From Closterium sp. NIES-65 (Eukaryota > Streptophyta > Zygnematophyceae > Desmidiales > Closteriaceae), in NCBI GenBank assembly GCA_948144175.1, contig CANXME010002051.1:475001-539000 (forward strand): DNA of 64,000 nucleotides. The letters run 5' to 3'. Positions within the stretch are counted from its first letter, which is position 1. Each line of letters begins with the position of its first letter. Below the pieces are notes generated by a model that had not been told where the DNA came from, searched no databases, and saw nothing but the letters and a program-made list of their open reading frames with translations. The position numbers and the translations under genes were made by a program. Below, piece after piece: positions 9,501-15,524 of the stretch.

Positions 9501-12500
9501 ATCCCTCTCGCGTGCTAATCCCTCTCACGTGCTAATCCCTCTCACGTGCTAATCCCTCTCACGTGCTAATCCCTCTCACGTGCTAATCCCTCTCACGTGC
9601 TAATCCCTCTCACGTGCTAATCCCTCTCACGTGCTAATCCCTCTCACGTGCTAATCCCTCTCGCGTGCTAATCCCTCTCACGTGCTAATCCCTCTCACGT
9701 GCTAATCCCTCTCACGTTCTAATCCCTCTCACGTGCTAATCCCTCTCACGTGCTAATCCCTCTCACGTGCTAATCCCTCTCACGTGCTAATCCCTCTCAC
9801 GTGCTAATCCCTCTCGCGTGCTAATCCCTCTCACGTGCTAATCCCTCTCACGTGCTAATCCCTCTCACGTGCTAATCCCTCTCACGTGCTAATCCCTCTC
9901 ACGTGCTAATCCCTCTCACGTGCTAATCCCTCTCACGTGCTAATCCCTCTCACGTGCTAATCCCTCTCACGTGCTAATCCCTCTCACGTGCTAATCCCTC
10001 TCACGTGCTAATCCCTCTCGCGTGCTAATCCCTCTCACGTGCTAATCCCTCTCACGTGCTAATCCCTCTCGCGTGCTAATCCCTCTCGCGTGCTAATCCC
10101 TCTCACGTGCTAATCCCTCTCACGTGCTAATCCCTCTCACGTGCTAATCCCTCTCACGTGCTAATCCCTCTCACGTGCTAATCCCTCTCACGTGCTAATC
10201 CCTCTCACGTGCTAATCCCTCTCACGTGCTAATCCCTCTCACGTGCTAATCCCTCTCACGTGCTAATCCCTCTCACGTGCTAATCCCTCTCACGTGCTAA
10301 TCCCTCTCACGTGCTAATCCCTCTCGCGTCTAATCCCTCTCGCGTCTAATCCCTCTCACGTGCTAATCCCTCTCACGTGCTAATCCCTCTCACGTGCTAA
10401 TCCCTCTCACGTGCTAATCCCTCTCACGTGCTAATCCCTCTCACGTGCTAATCCCTCTCGCGTGCTAATCCCTCTCACGTGCTAATCCCTCTCACGTGCT
10501 AATCCCTCTCGCGTGCTAATCCCTCTCGCGTGCTAATCCCTCTCACGTGCTAATCCCTCTCACGTGCTAATCCCTCTCACGTGCTAATCCCTCTCGCGTG
10601 CTAATCCCTCTCACGTGCTAATCCCTCTCACGTGCTAATCCCTCTCACGTGCTAATCCCTCTCACGTGCTAATCCCTCTCGCGTGCTAATCCCTCTCGCG
10701 TGCTAATCCCTCTCACGTGCTAATCCCTCTCACGTGCTAATCCCTCTCACGTGCTAATCCCTCTCACGTGCTAATCCCTCTCACGTGCTAATCCCTCTCA
10801 CGTGCTAATCCCTCTCGCGTGCTAATCCCTCTCGCGTGCTAATCCCTCTCACGTGCTAATCCCTCTCACGTGCTAATCCCTCTCACGTGCTAATCCCTCT
10901 CACGTGCTAATCCCTCTCACGTGCTAATCCCTCTCACGTGCTAATCCCTCTCACGTGCTAATCCCTCTCACGTGCTAATCCCTCTCACGTGCTAATCCCT
11001 CTCACGTGCTAATCCCTCTCACGTGCTAATCCCTCTCGCGTGCTAATCCCTCTCGCGTGCTAATCCCTCTCACGTGCTAATCCCTCTCGCGTGCTAATCC
11101 CTCTCGCGTGCTAATCCCTCTCACGTGCTAATCCCTCTCACGTGCTAATCCCTCTCACGTGCTAATCCCTCTCACGTGCTAATCCCTCTCACGTGCTAAT
11201 CCCTCTCACGTGCTAATCCCTCTCACGTGCTAATCCCTCTCACGTGCTAATCCCTCTCACGTGCTAATCCCTCTCGCGTGCTAATCCCTCTCACGTGCTA
11301 ATCCCTCTCACGTGCTAATCCCTCTCACGTGCTAATCCCTCTCACGTGCTGATCCCTCTCACGTGCTAATCCCTCTCGCGTGCTAATCCCTCTCACGTGC
11401 TAATCCCTCTCACGTGCTAATCCCTCTCACGTGCTAATCCCTCTCGCGTGCTAATCCCTCTCACGTGCTAATCCCTCTCACGTGCTAATCCCTCTCACGT
11501 GCTAATCCCTCTCACGTGCTAATCCCTCTCACGTGCTAATCCCTCTCGCGTGCGAATCCCTCTCGCGTGCTAATCCCTCTCACGTGCTAATCCCTCTCAC
11601 GTGCTAATCCCTCTCGCGTGCTAATCCCTCTCACGTGCTAATCCCTCTCACGTGCTAATCCCTCTCACGTGCTAATCCCTCTCACGTGCTAATCCCTCTC
11701 ACGTGCTAATCCCTCTCACGTGCTAATCCCTCTCACGTGCTAATCCCTCTCACGTGCTAATCCCTCTCACGTGCTAATCCCTCTCACGTGCTAATCCCTC
11801 TCACGTGCGAATCCCTCTCACGTGCTAATCCCTCTCGCGTGCTAATCCCTCTCACGTGCTAATCCCTCTCACGTGCTAATCCCTCTCACGTGCTAATCCC
11901 TCTCGCGTGCTAATCCCTCTCACGTGCTAATCCCTCTCACGTGCTAATCCCTCTCACGTGCTAATCCCTCTCACGTGCTAATCCCTCTCGCGTGCTAATC
12001 CCTCTCACGTGCTAATCCCTCTCACGTGCTAATCCCTCTCACGTGCGAATCCCTCTCACGTGCGAATCCCTCTCGCGTGCTAATCCCTCTCACGTGCTAA
12101 TCCCTCTCACGTGCTAATCCCTCTCACGTGCTAATCCCTCTCACGTGCTAATCCCTCTCACGTGCTAATCCCTCTCGCGTGCTAATCCCTCTCGCGTGCT
12201 AATCCCTCTCGCGTGCTAATCCCTCTCGCGTGCTAATCCCTCTCGCGTGCTAATCCCTCTCGCGTGCTAATCCCTCTCGCGTGCTAATCCCTCTCGCGTG
12301 CTAATCCCTCTCGCGTGCTAATCCCTCTCGCGTGCTAATCCCTCTCGCGTGCTAGTCCCTCTCGCGTGCTAGTCCCTCTCGCGTGCTAATCCCTCTCGCG
12401 TGCTAATCCCTCTCGCGTGCTAATCCCTCTCGCGTGCTAATCCCTCTCGCGTGCTAATCCCTCTCGCGTGCTAATCCCTCTCGCGTGCTAATCCCTCTCG

Positions 12501-14857
12501 CGTGCTAATCCCTCTCGCGTGCTAATCCCTCTCACGTGCTAATCCCTCTCGCGTGCTAATCCCTCTCACGTGCTAGTCCCTCTCGCGTGCTAATCCCTCT
12601 CGCGTGCTAATCCCTCTCGCGTGCTAATCCCTCTCGCGTGCTAATCCCTCTCGCGTGCTAATCCCTCTCGCGTGCTAATCCCTCTCACGTGCTAGTCCCT
12701 CTCGCGTGCTAATCCCTCTCGCGTGCTAATCCCTCTCGCGTGCTAATCCCTCTCGCGTGCTAATCCCTCTCGCGTGCTAATCCCTCTCGCGTGCTAATCC
12801 CTCTCGCGTGCTAATCCCTCTCGCGTGCTAATCCCTCTCGCGTGCTAATCCCTCTCACGTGCTAATCCCTCTCACGTGCTAGTCCCTCTCACGTGCTAGT
12901 CCCTCTCACGTGCTAGTCCCTCTCACATGCTAGTCCCTCTCACGTGCTAGTCCCTCTCACGTGCTAGTCCCTCTCACGTGCTAGTCCCTCTCACGTGCTA
13001 GTCCCTCTCGCGTGCTAATCCCTCTCGCGTGCTAATCCCTCTCACGTGCTAGTCCCTCTCGCGTGCTAATCCCTCTCGCGTGCTAATCCCTCTCGCGTGC
13101 TAATCCCTCTCGCGTGCTAATCCCTCTCGCGTGCTAATCCCTCTCGCGTGCTAATCCCTCTCGCGTGCTAATCCCTCTCGCGTGCTAATCCCTCTCGCGT
13201 GCTAATCCCTCTCGCGTGCTAATCCCTCTCACGTGCTAATCCCTCTCACGTGCTAATCCCTCTCACGTGCTAGTCCCTCTCACGTGCTAGTCCCTCTCAC
13301 GTGCTAGTCCCTCTCACGTGCTAGTCCCTCTCACGTGCTAGTCCCTCTCACGTGCTAGTCCCTCTCACGTGCTAGTCCCTCTCACGTGCTAGTCCCTCTC
13401 ACGTGCTAGTCCCTCTCACGTGCTAGTCCCTCTCACGTGCTAGTCCCTCTCACGTGCTAATCCCTCTCACGTGCTAGTCCCTCTCACGTGCTAGTCCCTC
13501 TCACGTGCTAGTCCCTCTCACGTGCTAGTCCCTCTCACGTGCTAGTCCCTCTCACGTACTAGTCCCTCATGCGGCACCAACATGCCACTTGTACTTAAAC
13601 TTATGCAACTTAGCACACACTTGCCACGTCAGCGCACCTCAGCAGCAGTGGCAGTGTCGTCCACGTGGAACTCCAGCAGCACGTCGTTCTTCCCTGACAG
13701 CTGTGTCTGTGACACGTCAGCAATGGAGATCTCGAAGGCCTGCTTGCCACCCACCTGGAATCCCAGCATCGTGCCTGCATGGGTGTGAGTGGGTGTGTGC
13801 ATGCACATGTGCATATCCGTAACGGAGAAGAGAGCCCCCCCTAGGTTCAAACCCCCTCCGTGGGTCGTCACTGCTTCCCTATTATTTACTCCTCTCACTG
13901 GGTAGGGGGATATACGGACATGGATGCATGCGCAGAGCATGGGAAACAGTACAACAGTAGCACATCAAACAGCAAATGACACATGGCACACAGCACATGG
14001 CTCGAGGGCACAAGCAACAAGTTGACATGGTGGCAGCACAGGGTGGAACGAGAGCAGCAGAGGGCGCGGCAGCGGGAACCAAGTGCCTCTCAAGACTATC
14101 TTGCATCGCCTAACCGCACCAGCCTCGCCCACCCGTACACCCACGCCACTCCCACCTTCCCCCTGCTCTCCCACCCTCCGCCCCCTTTCCCCCAACCCCT
14201 TTCCCGCACAGCACCGCGCCCTGCGGTGCACTTCGATGCAGTGCGGTGCGGTGGTGGTGGGTACCTTCGATCTCGGCGTCGCCCCAGTTGCGGCCGCTGG
14301 TGGCGAGCTCGCTCTTGCGCGGCGCGAAGCCAAGCGTGGAGGTGAGGAAGGGCGAGAGCGAGTCCACGTCCGCCTTGGTGAAGCCGTTGAACTTCACCTT
14401 GCCGCCCGCCTTGAGCCGCACGCACAGCTGGTACCCGCGCGGCACGCGCATCCACACCACGCCCGCCATGTCCGTGCGCTGCACGTCCACCTGCTTCCCC
14501 CCGCCCAGCTTCCGCCACGCCAGCCCGCCCGTGTGCACGCGCAGCTGCCCCGGGGTCTGCGCAGGACGAGGGATTCGCGAAGGCATGCGGAATTCGCGAA
14601 GGCACGAGAGATTCGCGAAGGCACAAAAGCTTCGCGAAGGCATGAGTACTTCGCGAACTCACGAGGAATTCGCAGAGGCACAAAAATCTCGCAAAAGGGC
14701 GAGAAGCGAGGAGCAGCTGAGGGAGGGAGACGAGGAAGGCGAGCGTTGGGCTGGAACGGAAAGAATCAGCGCAACGAGCGGGCGGAGGAGGACTTGCCAG
14801 AGCGCCGCGGCCGCCGAGGAGGATGTTGTTGAACTGATGCACCGCCACGTCAGCCAT
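1..14857 (-). CDS. SSRP1: SSRP1, FACT complex subunit (multi-exon, 3' end outside window)
   Basis: SSRP1 is the partner of SPT16 in FACT, the nuclear histone chaperone that loosens and rebuilds nucleosomes during transcription, replication and repair. Ten exons on the minus strand (listed separately) join in frame into about 465 codons that follow plant SSRP1 in order: the N-terminal FNNI..GGRG start, the SGRNWGD and [10 protein letters not shown] segments, [13 protein letters not shown], the middle domain ([51 protein letters not shown]), [39 protein letters not shown] and [16 protein letters not shown]. These correspond to the N-terminal PH-like domain, the structure-specific recognition domain and the Rtt106-like PH domain. 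The acidic stretch and HMG box expected further on lie left of position 1. Every exon is open. Total length is normal for the family as far as it can be seen. The introns are unusual: several begin or end in tandem copies of the adjoining splice junction. The identity is secure; alternative junction use is open. Confidence 0.95.
88..431 (-). other. SSRP1 intron 9
   Basis: 344 bp between exons 9 and 10. It holds a small 10-bp repeat (units of ggaatggtgg, about 207-248) and no other structure or gene that I can recognise. Confidence 0.8.
432..583 (-). CDS. SSRP1: SSRP1 exon 9
   Basis: 152 nt, acceptor CCCCCAG, donor TTCAG followed by GTGCCT. It encodes [35 protein letters not shown] and [11 protein letters not shown]. 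It ends in phase 2, which exon 10 completes as serine. A truncated copy of its first 47 nt lies at 684-730. Confidence 0.94.
684..730 (-). pseudogene. Partial duplicate of SSRP1 exon 9 start
   Basis: 47 nt in intron 8 nearly identical to the first part of exon 9 ([15 protein letters not shown]), with its own CTTCAG acceptor and a GT (GTGAGG) right after the last matching bases. Inclusion would add 47 nt and shift the frame of exon 9, so I read it as a decayed exon copy and not a used exon. Confidence 0.75.
907..1465 (-). repeat. Penelope-like terminal repeat (downstream copy)
   Basis: 559 bp, direct repeat of 4959-5517. In the sense of the element this is the 3' copy; the last 119 bp of the RT frame run into it. 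It ends at an 18-bp perfect palindrome (1448-1465, TTTTGAGAATTCTCAAAA). Confidence 0.88.
1347..3200 (-). CDS. Penelope-like reverse transcriptase (ORF2)
   Basis: 617 residues. The RT core is clear: VVKPADKN near residue 161 (a Penelope and TERT-side hallmark), [11 protein letters not shown] at 310-320 (motif A), [10 protein letters not shown] at 368-377 (motif B) and YIDDL at 405-409 (motif C). The thumb region and a basic tail follow. The protein would copy element RNA at a DNA 3' end. No GIY-YIG nuclease or zinc finger is visible. Its start overlaps the end of ORF1 by 16 nt in another frame, which suggests coupled translation. Its C-terminal 39 residues are encoded inside the terminal repeat. 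Confidence 0.88.
   Translation of the reverse strand: MGERLEHLTDQDLALYYFSQMTESQLMRRITNRSIFNLSSRCLSLEEEKVLGLGLKLISTPTSSEYTPALETLRDFHGFSRNLRLREFFGESTPVPQFRIPNSLWDVPTDKRNGTLDTILEQHRGILQQQLLQAQPSKRHSNLSPKLRRALKSIAADSSIVVKPADKNLGMTITDRDHYIRLCLQHLEDDDVYQKLPFVSVSHILAGFSSIRAEFSPCLNKKTWDALEKPPVSCWKPASFYVLLKMHNKEPVGRPIAASHSWVTTMASKWLDSQLRPLLSKKKTYLRDSLSLVLSLEEMTFPERVLLCTYDVKSLYPSIPIFDGMEAVDRILLKEKHPLRPLIVRLLTWVMTNSVVMFDNCVYRQVQGTAMSTPVAPSFAILFMSWLDKELTWRTEHHPLLHLRYIDDLLIFWDKGLVELEQFLSTFNNLRPTSKLTWEISETSINFLDLTLYKGDRFKRQGLFDVATFQKPLNRYLYLPFSSFHSRECRTGFTSSELNHHCIRNTSFDTFLIRKKAFYKRLRARGYPDYFLQKTLKTVKHENRQQRLKTYMFKKSREAPLALKIRRCPRNLELGLGGFLRILKINLKQNGLHQPRFVSAWRLPYKIGNKLVRAKLV
3185..4483 (-). CDS. Penelope-like ORF1, Gln-rich coiled-coil/RGG protein
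   Basis: 432 residues. The N-terminal third is Ala/Gln-rich and likely helical, the middle is charged with coiled-coil character, then comes a run of about 14 glutamines from a CAG repeat (about 3535-3575). The end is Asn/His/Pro-rich with a Gly-Arg-Trp tail of RGG type, which in other proteins binds RNA. I infer an RNA-binding accessory protein; I recognise no named domain. Confidence 0.6.
4484..4849 (-). CDS. Small frame upstream of Penelope-like ORF1, unknown
   Basis: 121 residues ([20 protein letters not shown] at the start), directly before ORF1 and in the same frame. It has no recognisable domain. It may be the N-terminal part of the same protein or a separate leader product. Confidence 0.45.
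   Translation of the reverse strand: MTEEQGVKRTAAERSPEDTLLRRSTLPVHAAKKINLLGQQLPGFVTASSSLLLPPAIRDFNNDLILRQHSLPKMLLSSDLVPVTTEAPTAGVEVIPVSKEEIAFSPSTELALQAEEAALDA
4959..5517 (-). repeat. Penelope-like terminal repeat (upstream copy)
   Basis: 559 bp, about 98.6 percent identical by eye to 907-1465. In element sense this is the 5' copy and should hold the promoter. It ends at the same 18-bp palindrome (5500-5517). Confidence 0.88.
5524..5603. repeat. 44-bp hairpin between 16-bp direct repeats
   Basis: A near-perfect inverted repeat (5539-5582, arms gtatgaagattt and aaatcttcatac, with an inner ttttgaga/tctcaaaa pair) lies between two copies of gcaacccag(c/t)agcgag (5524-5539 and 5588-5603). The inner part resembles the palindrome that ends the Penelope terminal repeat, so it may be an older end of the same family. 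Confidence 0.7.
5770..5967 (-). CDS. SSRP1: SSRP1 exon 8
   Basis: 198 nt, 66 codons, acceptor CAAGCAG, donor GATGAG followed by GTGCGC. It encodes [20 protein letters not shown], the [14 protein letters not shown] segment and [16 protein letters not shown], part of the Rtt106-like PH domain. Upstream lie a partial decayed copy of its first part (6053-6120) and 28 copies of its acceptor. Confidence 0.95.
5990..6048 (+). repeat. 10-bp G-rich repeat (intron 7)
   Basis: Several imperfect units of the type gcacggtggg / catggtggga just upstream, in gene sense, of exon 8. A related patch lies at 6786-6872 on the other side of the 22-bp array. Confidence 0.7.
6053..6120 (-). pseudogene. Decayed partial duplicate of SSRP1 exon 8 start
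   Basis: On the minus strand this reads GGCCTGGTGCACGAGGTGTT and then a diverged copy of the exon 8 sequence as far as GCCAAGGTTACC. It has a small insertion and several changes compared with 5896-5967. Its acceptor is the last unit of the 22-bp array. It no longer keeps the SSRP1 frame. Confidence 0.8.
6110..6725 (-). repeat. 28 identical 22-bp units, each a copy of the exon 8 acceptor
   Basis: 616 bp = 28 x 22, with no difference that I can see between units. In gene sense each unit holds CACATACACACAG followed by GGCCTGGTG, that is a pyrimidine/CA stretch, an AG and the first nine bases of exon 8. The identity of the units points to very recent expansion. The array is open in all six frames because the unit has no stop; these frames are not genes. 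Confidence 0.95.
6786..6872 (+). repeat. 10-bp G-rich repeat catggtgggg (intron 7)
   Basis: About eight imperfect units, strongly G-rich on the plus strand. It is the same kind of repeat as at 5990-6048. Confidence 0.75.
6945..7058 (-). repeat. Six 19-bp units carrying donor-like sites after exon 7
   Basis: Six units of ccttggcatgctcgtctga (one has a g to t change). In gene sense every unit contains AAG followed by GTCAGA, a good match to a 5' splice site. The array starts where the duplicated exon 7 end stops. Confidence 0.9.
7060..7117 (-). repeat. Two 29-bp copies of the exon 7 3' junction
   Basis: The end of exon 7 (DRLQPVYK) plus GTGAG is repeated once in tandem. The first copy ends at the true donor (after 7089), the second at AAG-GTCAGA (after 7060). 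29 is not a multiple of three, so use of the second donor would shift the frame. Confidence 0.88.
7089..7181 (-). CDS. SSRP1: SSRP1 exon 7 (end taken at the first donor)
   Basis: 93 nt, 31 codons, acceptor TTGACAG. It encodes [18 protein letters not shown] and ends [11 protein letters not shown] at AAG followed by GTGAGG. A 29-bp tandem copy of the junction places a second donor after 7060, which would shift the frame, and six 19-bp units with further AAG-GTCAGA sites follow. The first donor joins in frame to GLVHEVF in exon 8. Confidence 0.92.
7272..7347 (+). repeat. Four 19-bp units in intron 6
   Basis: Units of aggcagcatggcccacacg in the 341-bp intron between exons 6 and 7. I see no similarity to a neighbouring exon junction. 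A short CA run (7195-7206) lies nearby. Confidence 0.85.
7523..7609 (-). CDS. SSRP1: SSRP1 exon 6
   Basis: 87 nt, 29 codons, acceptor CATGCAG, donor CTGCAG followed by GTGCGC. It encodes [20 protein letters not shown] and then TLYPHIVLQ, almost unchanged from land-plant SSRP1. This exon has no copies of its junctions beside it. Confidence 0.95.
7891..8052 (-). repeat. 24-bp tandem array of the exon 5 donor, seven copies of the exon end
   Basis: The sequence coding LFVLPK followed by the donor GTGAGC is present in seven tandem copies (plus-strand starts at 7891, 7915, 7939, 7963, 7987, 8011 and 8035). Six are followed by GTGAGC; the innermost is followed by ATGTGT. The unit is eight codons with no stop, so each donor keeps the frame. 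Confidence 0.95.
8034..8237 (-). CDS. SSRP1: SSRP1 exon 5 (end taken at the first of six donors)
   Basis: 204 nt, 68 codons, phase 0 at both ends. It encodes [39 protein letters not shown] and ends ARLFVLPK at AAG followed by GTGAGC. The same 24-bp junction is repeated downstream, so donors also stand after 8010, 7986, 7962, 7938 and 7914. Each later donor would add one in-frame VSLFVLPK octapeptide. The first donor gives the conserved length (LFLLPK joined to NQPHTF in other plants). Confidence 0.92.
8299..8338 (+). repeat. Short GGTGGGTGGCAGGA repeat (intron 4)
   Basis: Three imperfect units in the 615-bp intron 4. No other feature is visible between here and 8764. Confidence 0.7.
8764..8831 (-). 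repeat. Four 17-bp units copied from the exon 4 end
   Basis: In gene sense the unit is AAGCCCTCCGCCCAGGC. The end of exon 4 is AAGCCCTCCGCACAG followed by GT. Each unit therefore repeats the last 15 exon bases with one change and carries CAG followed by GCAAGC, the form of a GC-type donor. One unit is more diverged. Confidence 0.88.
8853..8936 (-). CDS. SSRP1: SSRP1 exon 4
   Basis: 84 nt, phase 0 at both ends, acceptor ATAACAG, donor CACAG followed by GTCAGC. It encodes [20 protein letters not shown] followed by TDDKPSAQ, matching the conserved EISFHIPNSNTQFVG region. The last 15 nt of the exon are the model for a 17-bp array just downstream (8764-8831). Confidence 0.92.
8974..9230 (+). repeat. 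CA-rich microsatellite (intron 3)
   Basis: Long, interrupted (CA)n with ACTC and AGAG interruptions just upstream, in plus-strand order, of the 17-bp satellite. Confidence 0.9.
9281..13567 (+). repeat. 17-bp satellite array, about 252 units, in SSRP1 intron 3
   Basis: About 4.29 kb of head-to-tail ctcacgtgctaatccct. Almost all variation is at two positions: the A of CACGTG (A or G, giving CGCGTG) and the second A of TAATCCC (A or G). Variants are grouped: mixed with mostly CACGTG to about 12170, nearly all CGCGTG at 12170-12860, then TAGTCCC with CACGTG at 12870-13000 and 13260-13560. Two shortened units lie near 10325-10345. In gene sense each CACGTG unit also contains GTGAGAG and ATTAG. 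It has no spacers and no genes. Confidence 0.97.
13638..13774 (-). CDS. SSRP1: SSRP1 exon 3
   Basis: 137 nt, acceptor CATGCAG, donor GAG followed by GTGCGC. It encodes [17 protein letters not shown], then [13 protein letters not shown] and LEFHVDD, the signature stretch of the recognition domain. With exon 2 it makes 143 full codons. Its donor opens the intron that holds the 4.3 kb satellite. Confidence 0.94.
13775..14264 (-). other. SSRP1 intron 2
   Basis: 490 bp, GT-AG. Apart from C-rich stretches around 14110-14210 I see no repeat, gene or element in it. Confidence 0.75.
14265..14556 (-). CDS. SSRP1: SSRP1 exon 2
   Basis: 292 nt, acceptor TGCGCAG, donor GAAG followed by GTACCC. It encodes [20 protein letters not shown] onward to [12 protein letters not shown], the N-terminal PH-like domain. 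Phase 0 at the start and phase 1 at the end. Confidence 0.93.
14574..14657. promoter_or_regulatory. Five TTCGCGAA palindromes spaced exactly 19 bp in intron 1
   Basis: The 8-bp palindrome TTCGCGAA stands at 14574, 14593, 14612, 14631 and 14650, inside diverged 19-bp units of the 241-bp intron 1, within 300 bp of the start codon. The core is kept while the bases between vary. That could mean a bound site or only a young minisatellite; a regulatory role is an inference. Confidence 0.45.
14798..14857 (-). CDS. SSRP1: SSRP1 exon 1 (start codon)
   Basis: Twenty codons beginning [18 protein letters not shown]. The start is the only ATG that opens the conserved FNNI/GGRG block. The exon ends in phase 0 at CTG followed by GCAAGT, a GC donor. 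The nearest GT donor, four bases further into the intron, would put exon 2 out of frame. Confidence 0.9.
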
Positions 14858-15388
14858 GGCGGCGCTCCGAGCGCCGCTGCTGATGTGTTAGGGCTGGTTC
14901 GCCCAACCACGGAACCTACAACGAAAGCTTCTACGACGGCGGAATGAAGGTGAAGGAATAGTGTGGACTATTCTTGAGTGAAGCGGTGGACATCGGCATA
15001 CGGCGTGAGAACTGAGAGAGAAATCGAGAAGGAATGTGCGAGAAAGAGGAAGAAGCGTGAATTCGGGCCTGAGGCGTGTTCGCTTATTTCCAGATTCAGG
15101 CTCAAGAAGTGTTCGGTGAATTCGGTTCGGTTTCGTGTAAACTCAGGGTTAAACGAGGCGCGCGCTAGATTGCTTGGGAGACAAATTACGTTACGAAGCG
15201 CATTTTGTACCTTGGTTGACTATAAAACTGCTTGTACTCATTCTGGAAAATATAACATTTAGATAACATTGAGATTCTGAAAATTGCTGTAGTGTGTATT
15301 GACAACTTCAAGCTGAGCGCATATCATTGGAATCGGGTGATCGTGGAGAACACGATAGGCGATACCAAGTAGACTATTGCCGACCTAG
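14858..15388 (-). promoter_or_regulatory. SSRP1 5' flank / presumed 5'UTR and promoter
   Basis: 531 bp between the SSRP1 start codon and the first retroelement. A GC hairpin-like stretch (ggcgctccgagcgcc) lies just before the ATG. No TATA box is convincing and I see no other gene. The promoter assignment rests on position alone, and the retroelement limits its length. Confidence 0.5.
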
Positions 15389-15524
15389 TGTTAGAATAAG
15401 CAGGTAGGAATGGTGGACTATGTAGCATGCATGAGTACAAGTACCGTACCTAACCCTAAAGTGTTGTACCCCTTGTAGGCTAACCCACTATAGCCAAGAG
15501 AGAACACAAACATACAGTTTGACA
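15389..15524 (-). repeat. LTR of copia A, 3' side
   Basis: 136 bp, TGTTAGAAT to TTTGACA, next to the polypurine-type tract (plus strand catccccataggctaagtgg). Confidence 0.75.

Noticed and set aside
9281-13567. CRISPR-like array
   Set aside because: Units are 17 bp and directly adjacent, with no spacers; this is a eukaryotic satellite in an intron.
9281-13567. Telomere-like repeat
   Set aside because: The unit has GGGATTAG in one strand, but 17-bp units with CACGTG do not match TTTAGGG-type telomeres.
14978-15262. Small gene upstream of SSRP1 (94-codon plus-strand frame)
   Set aside because: No similarity, no codon pattern or splice context; it is compatible with chance in 5' flank.
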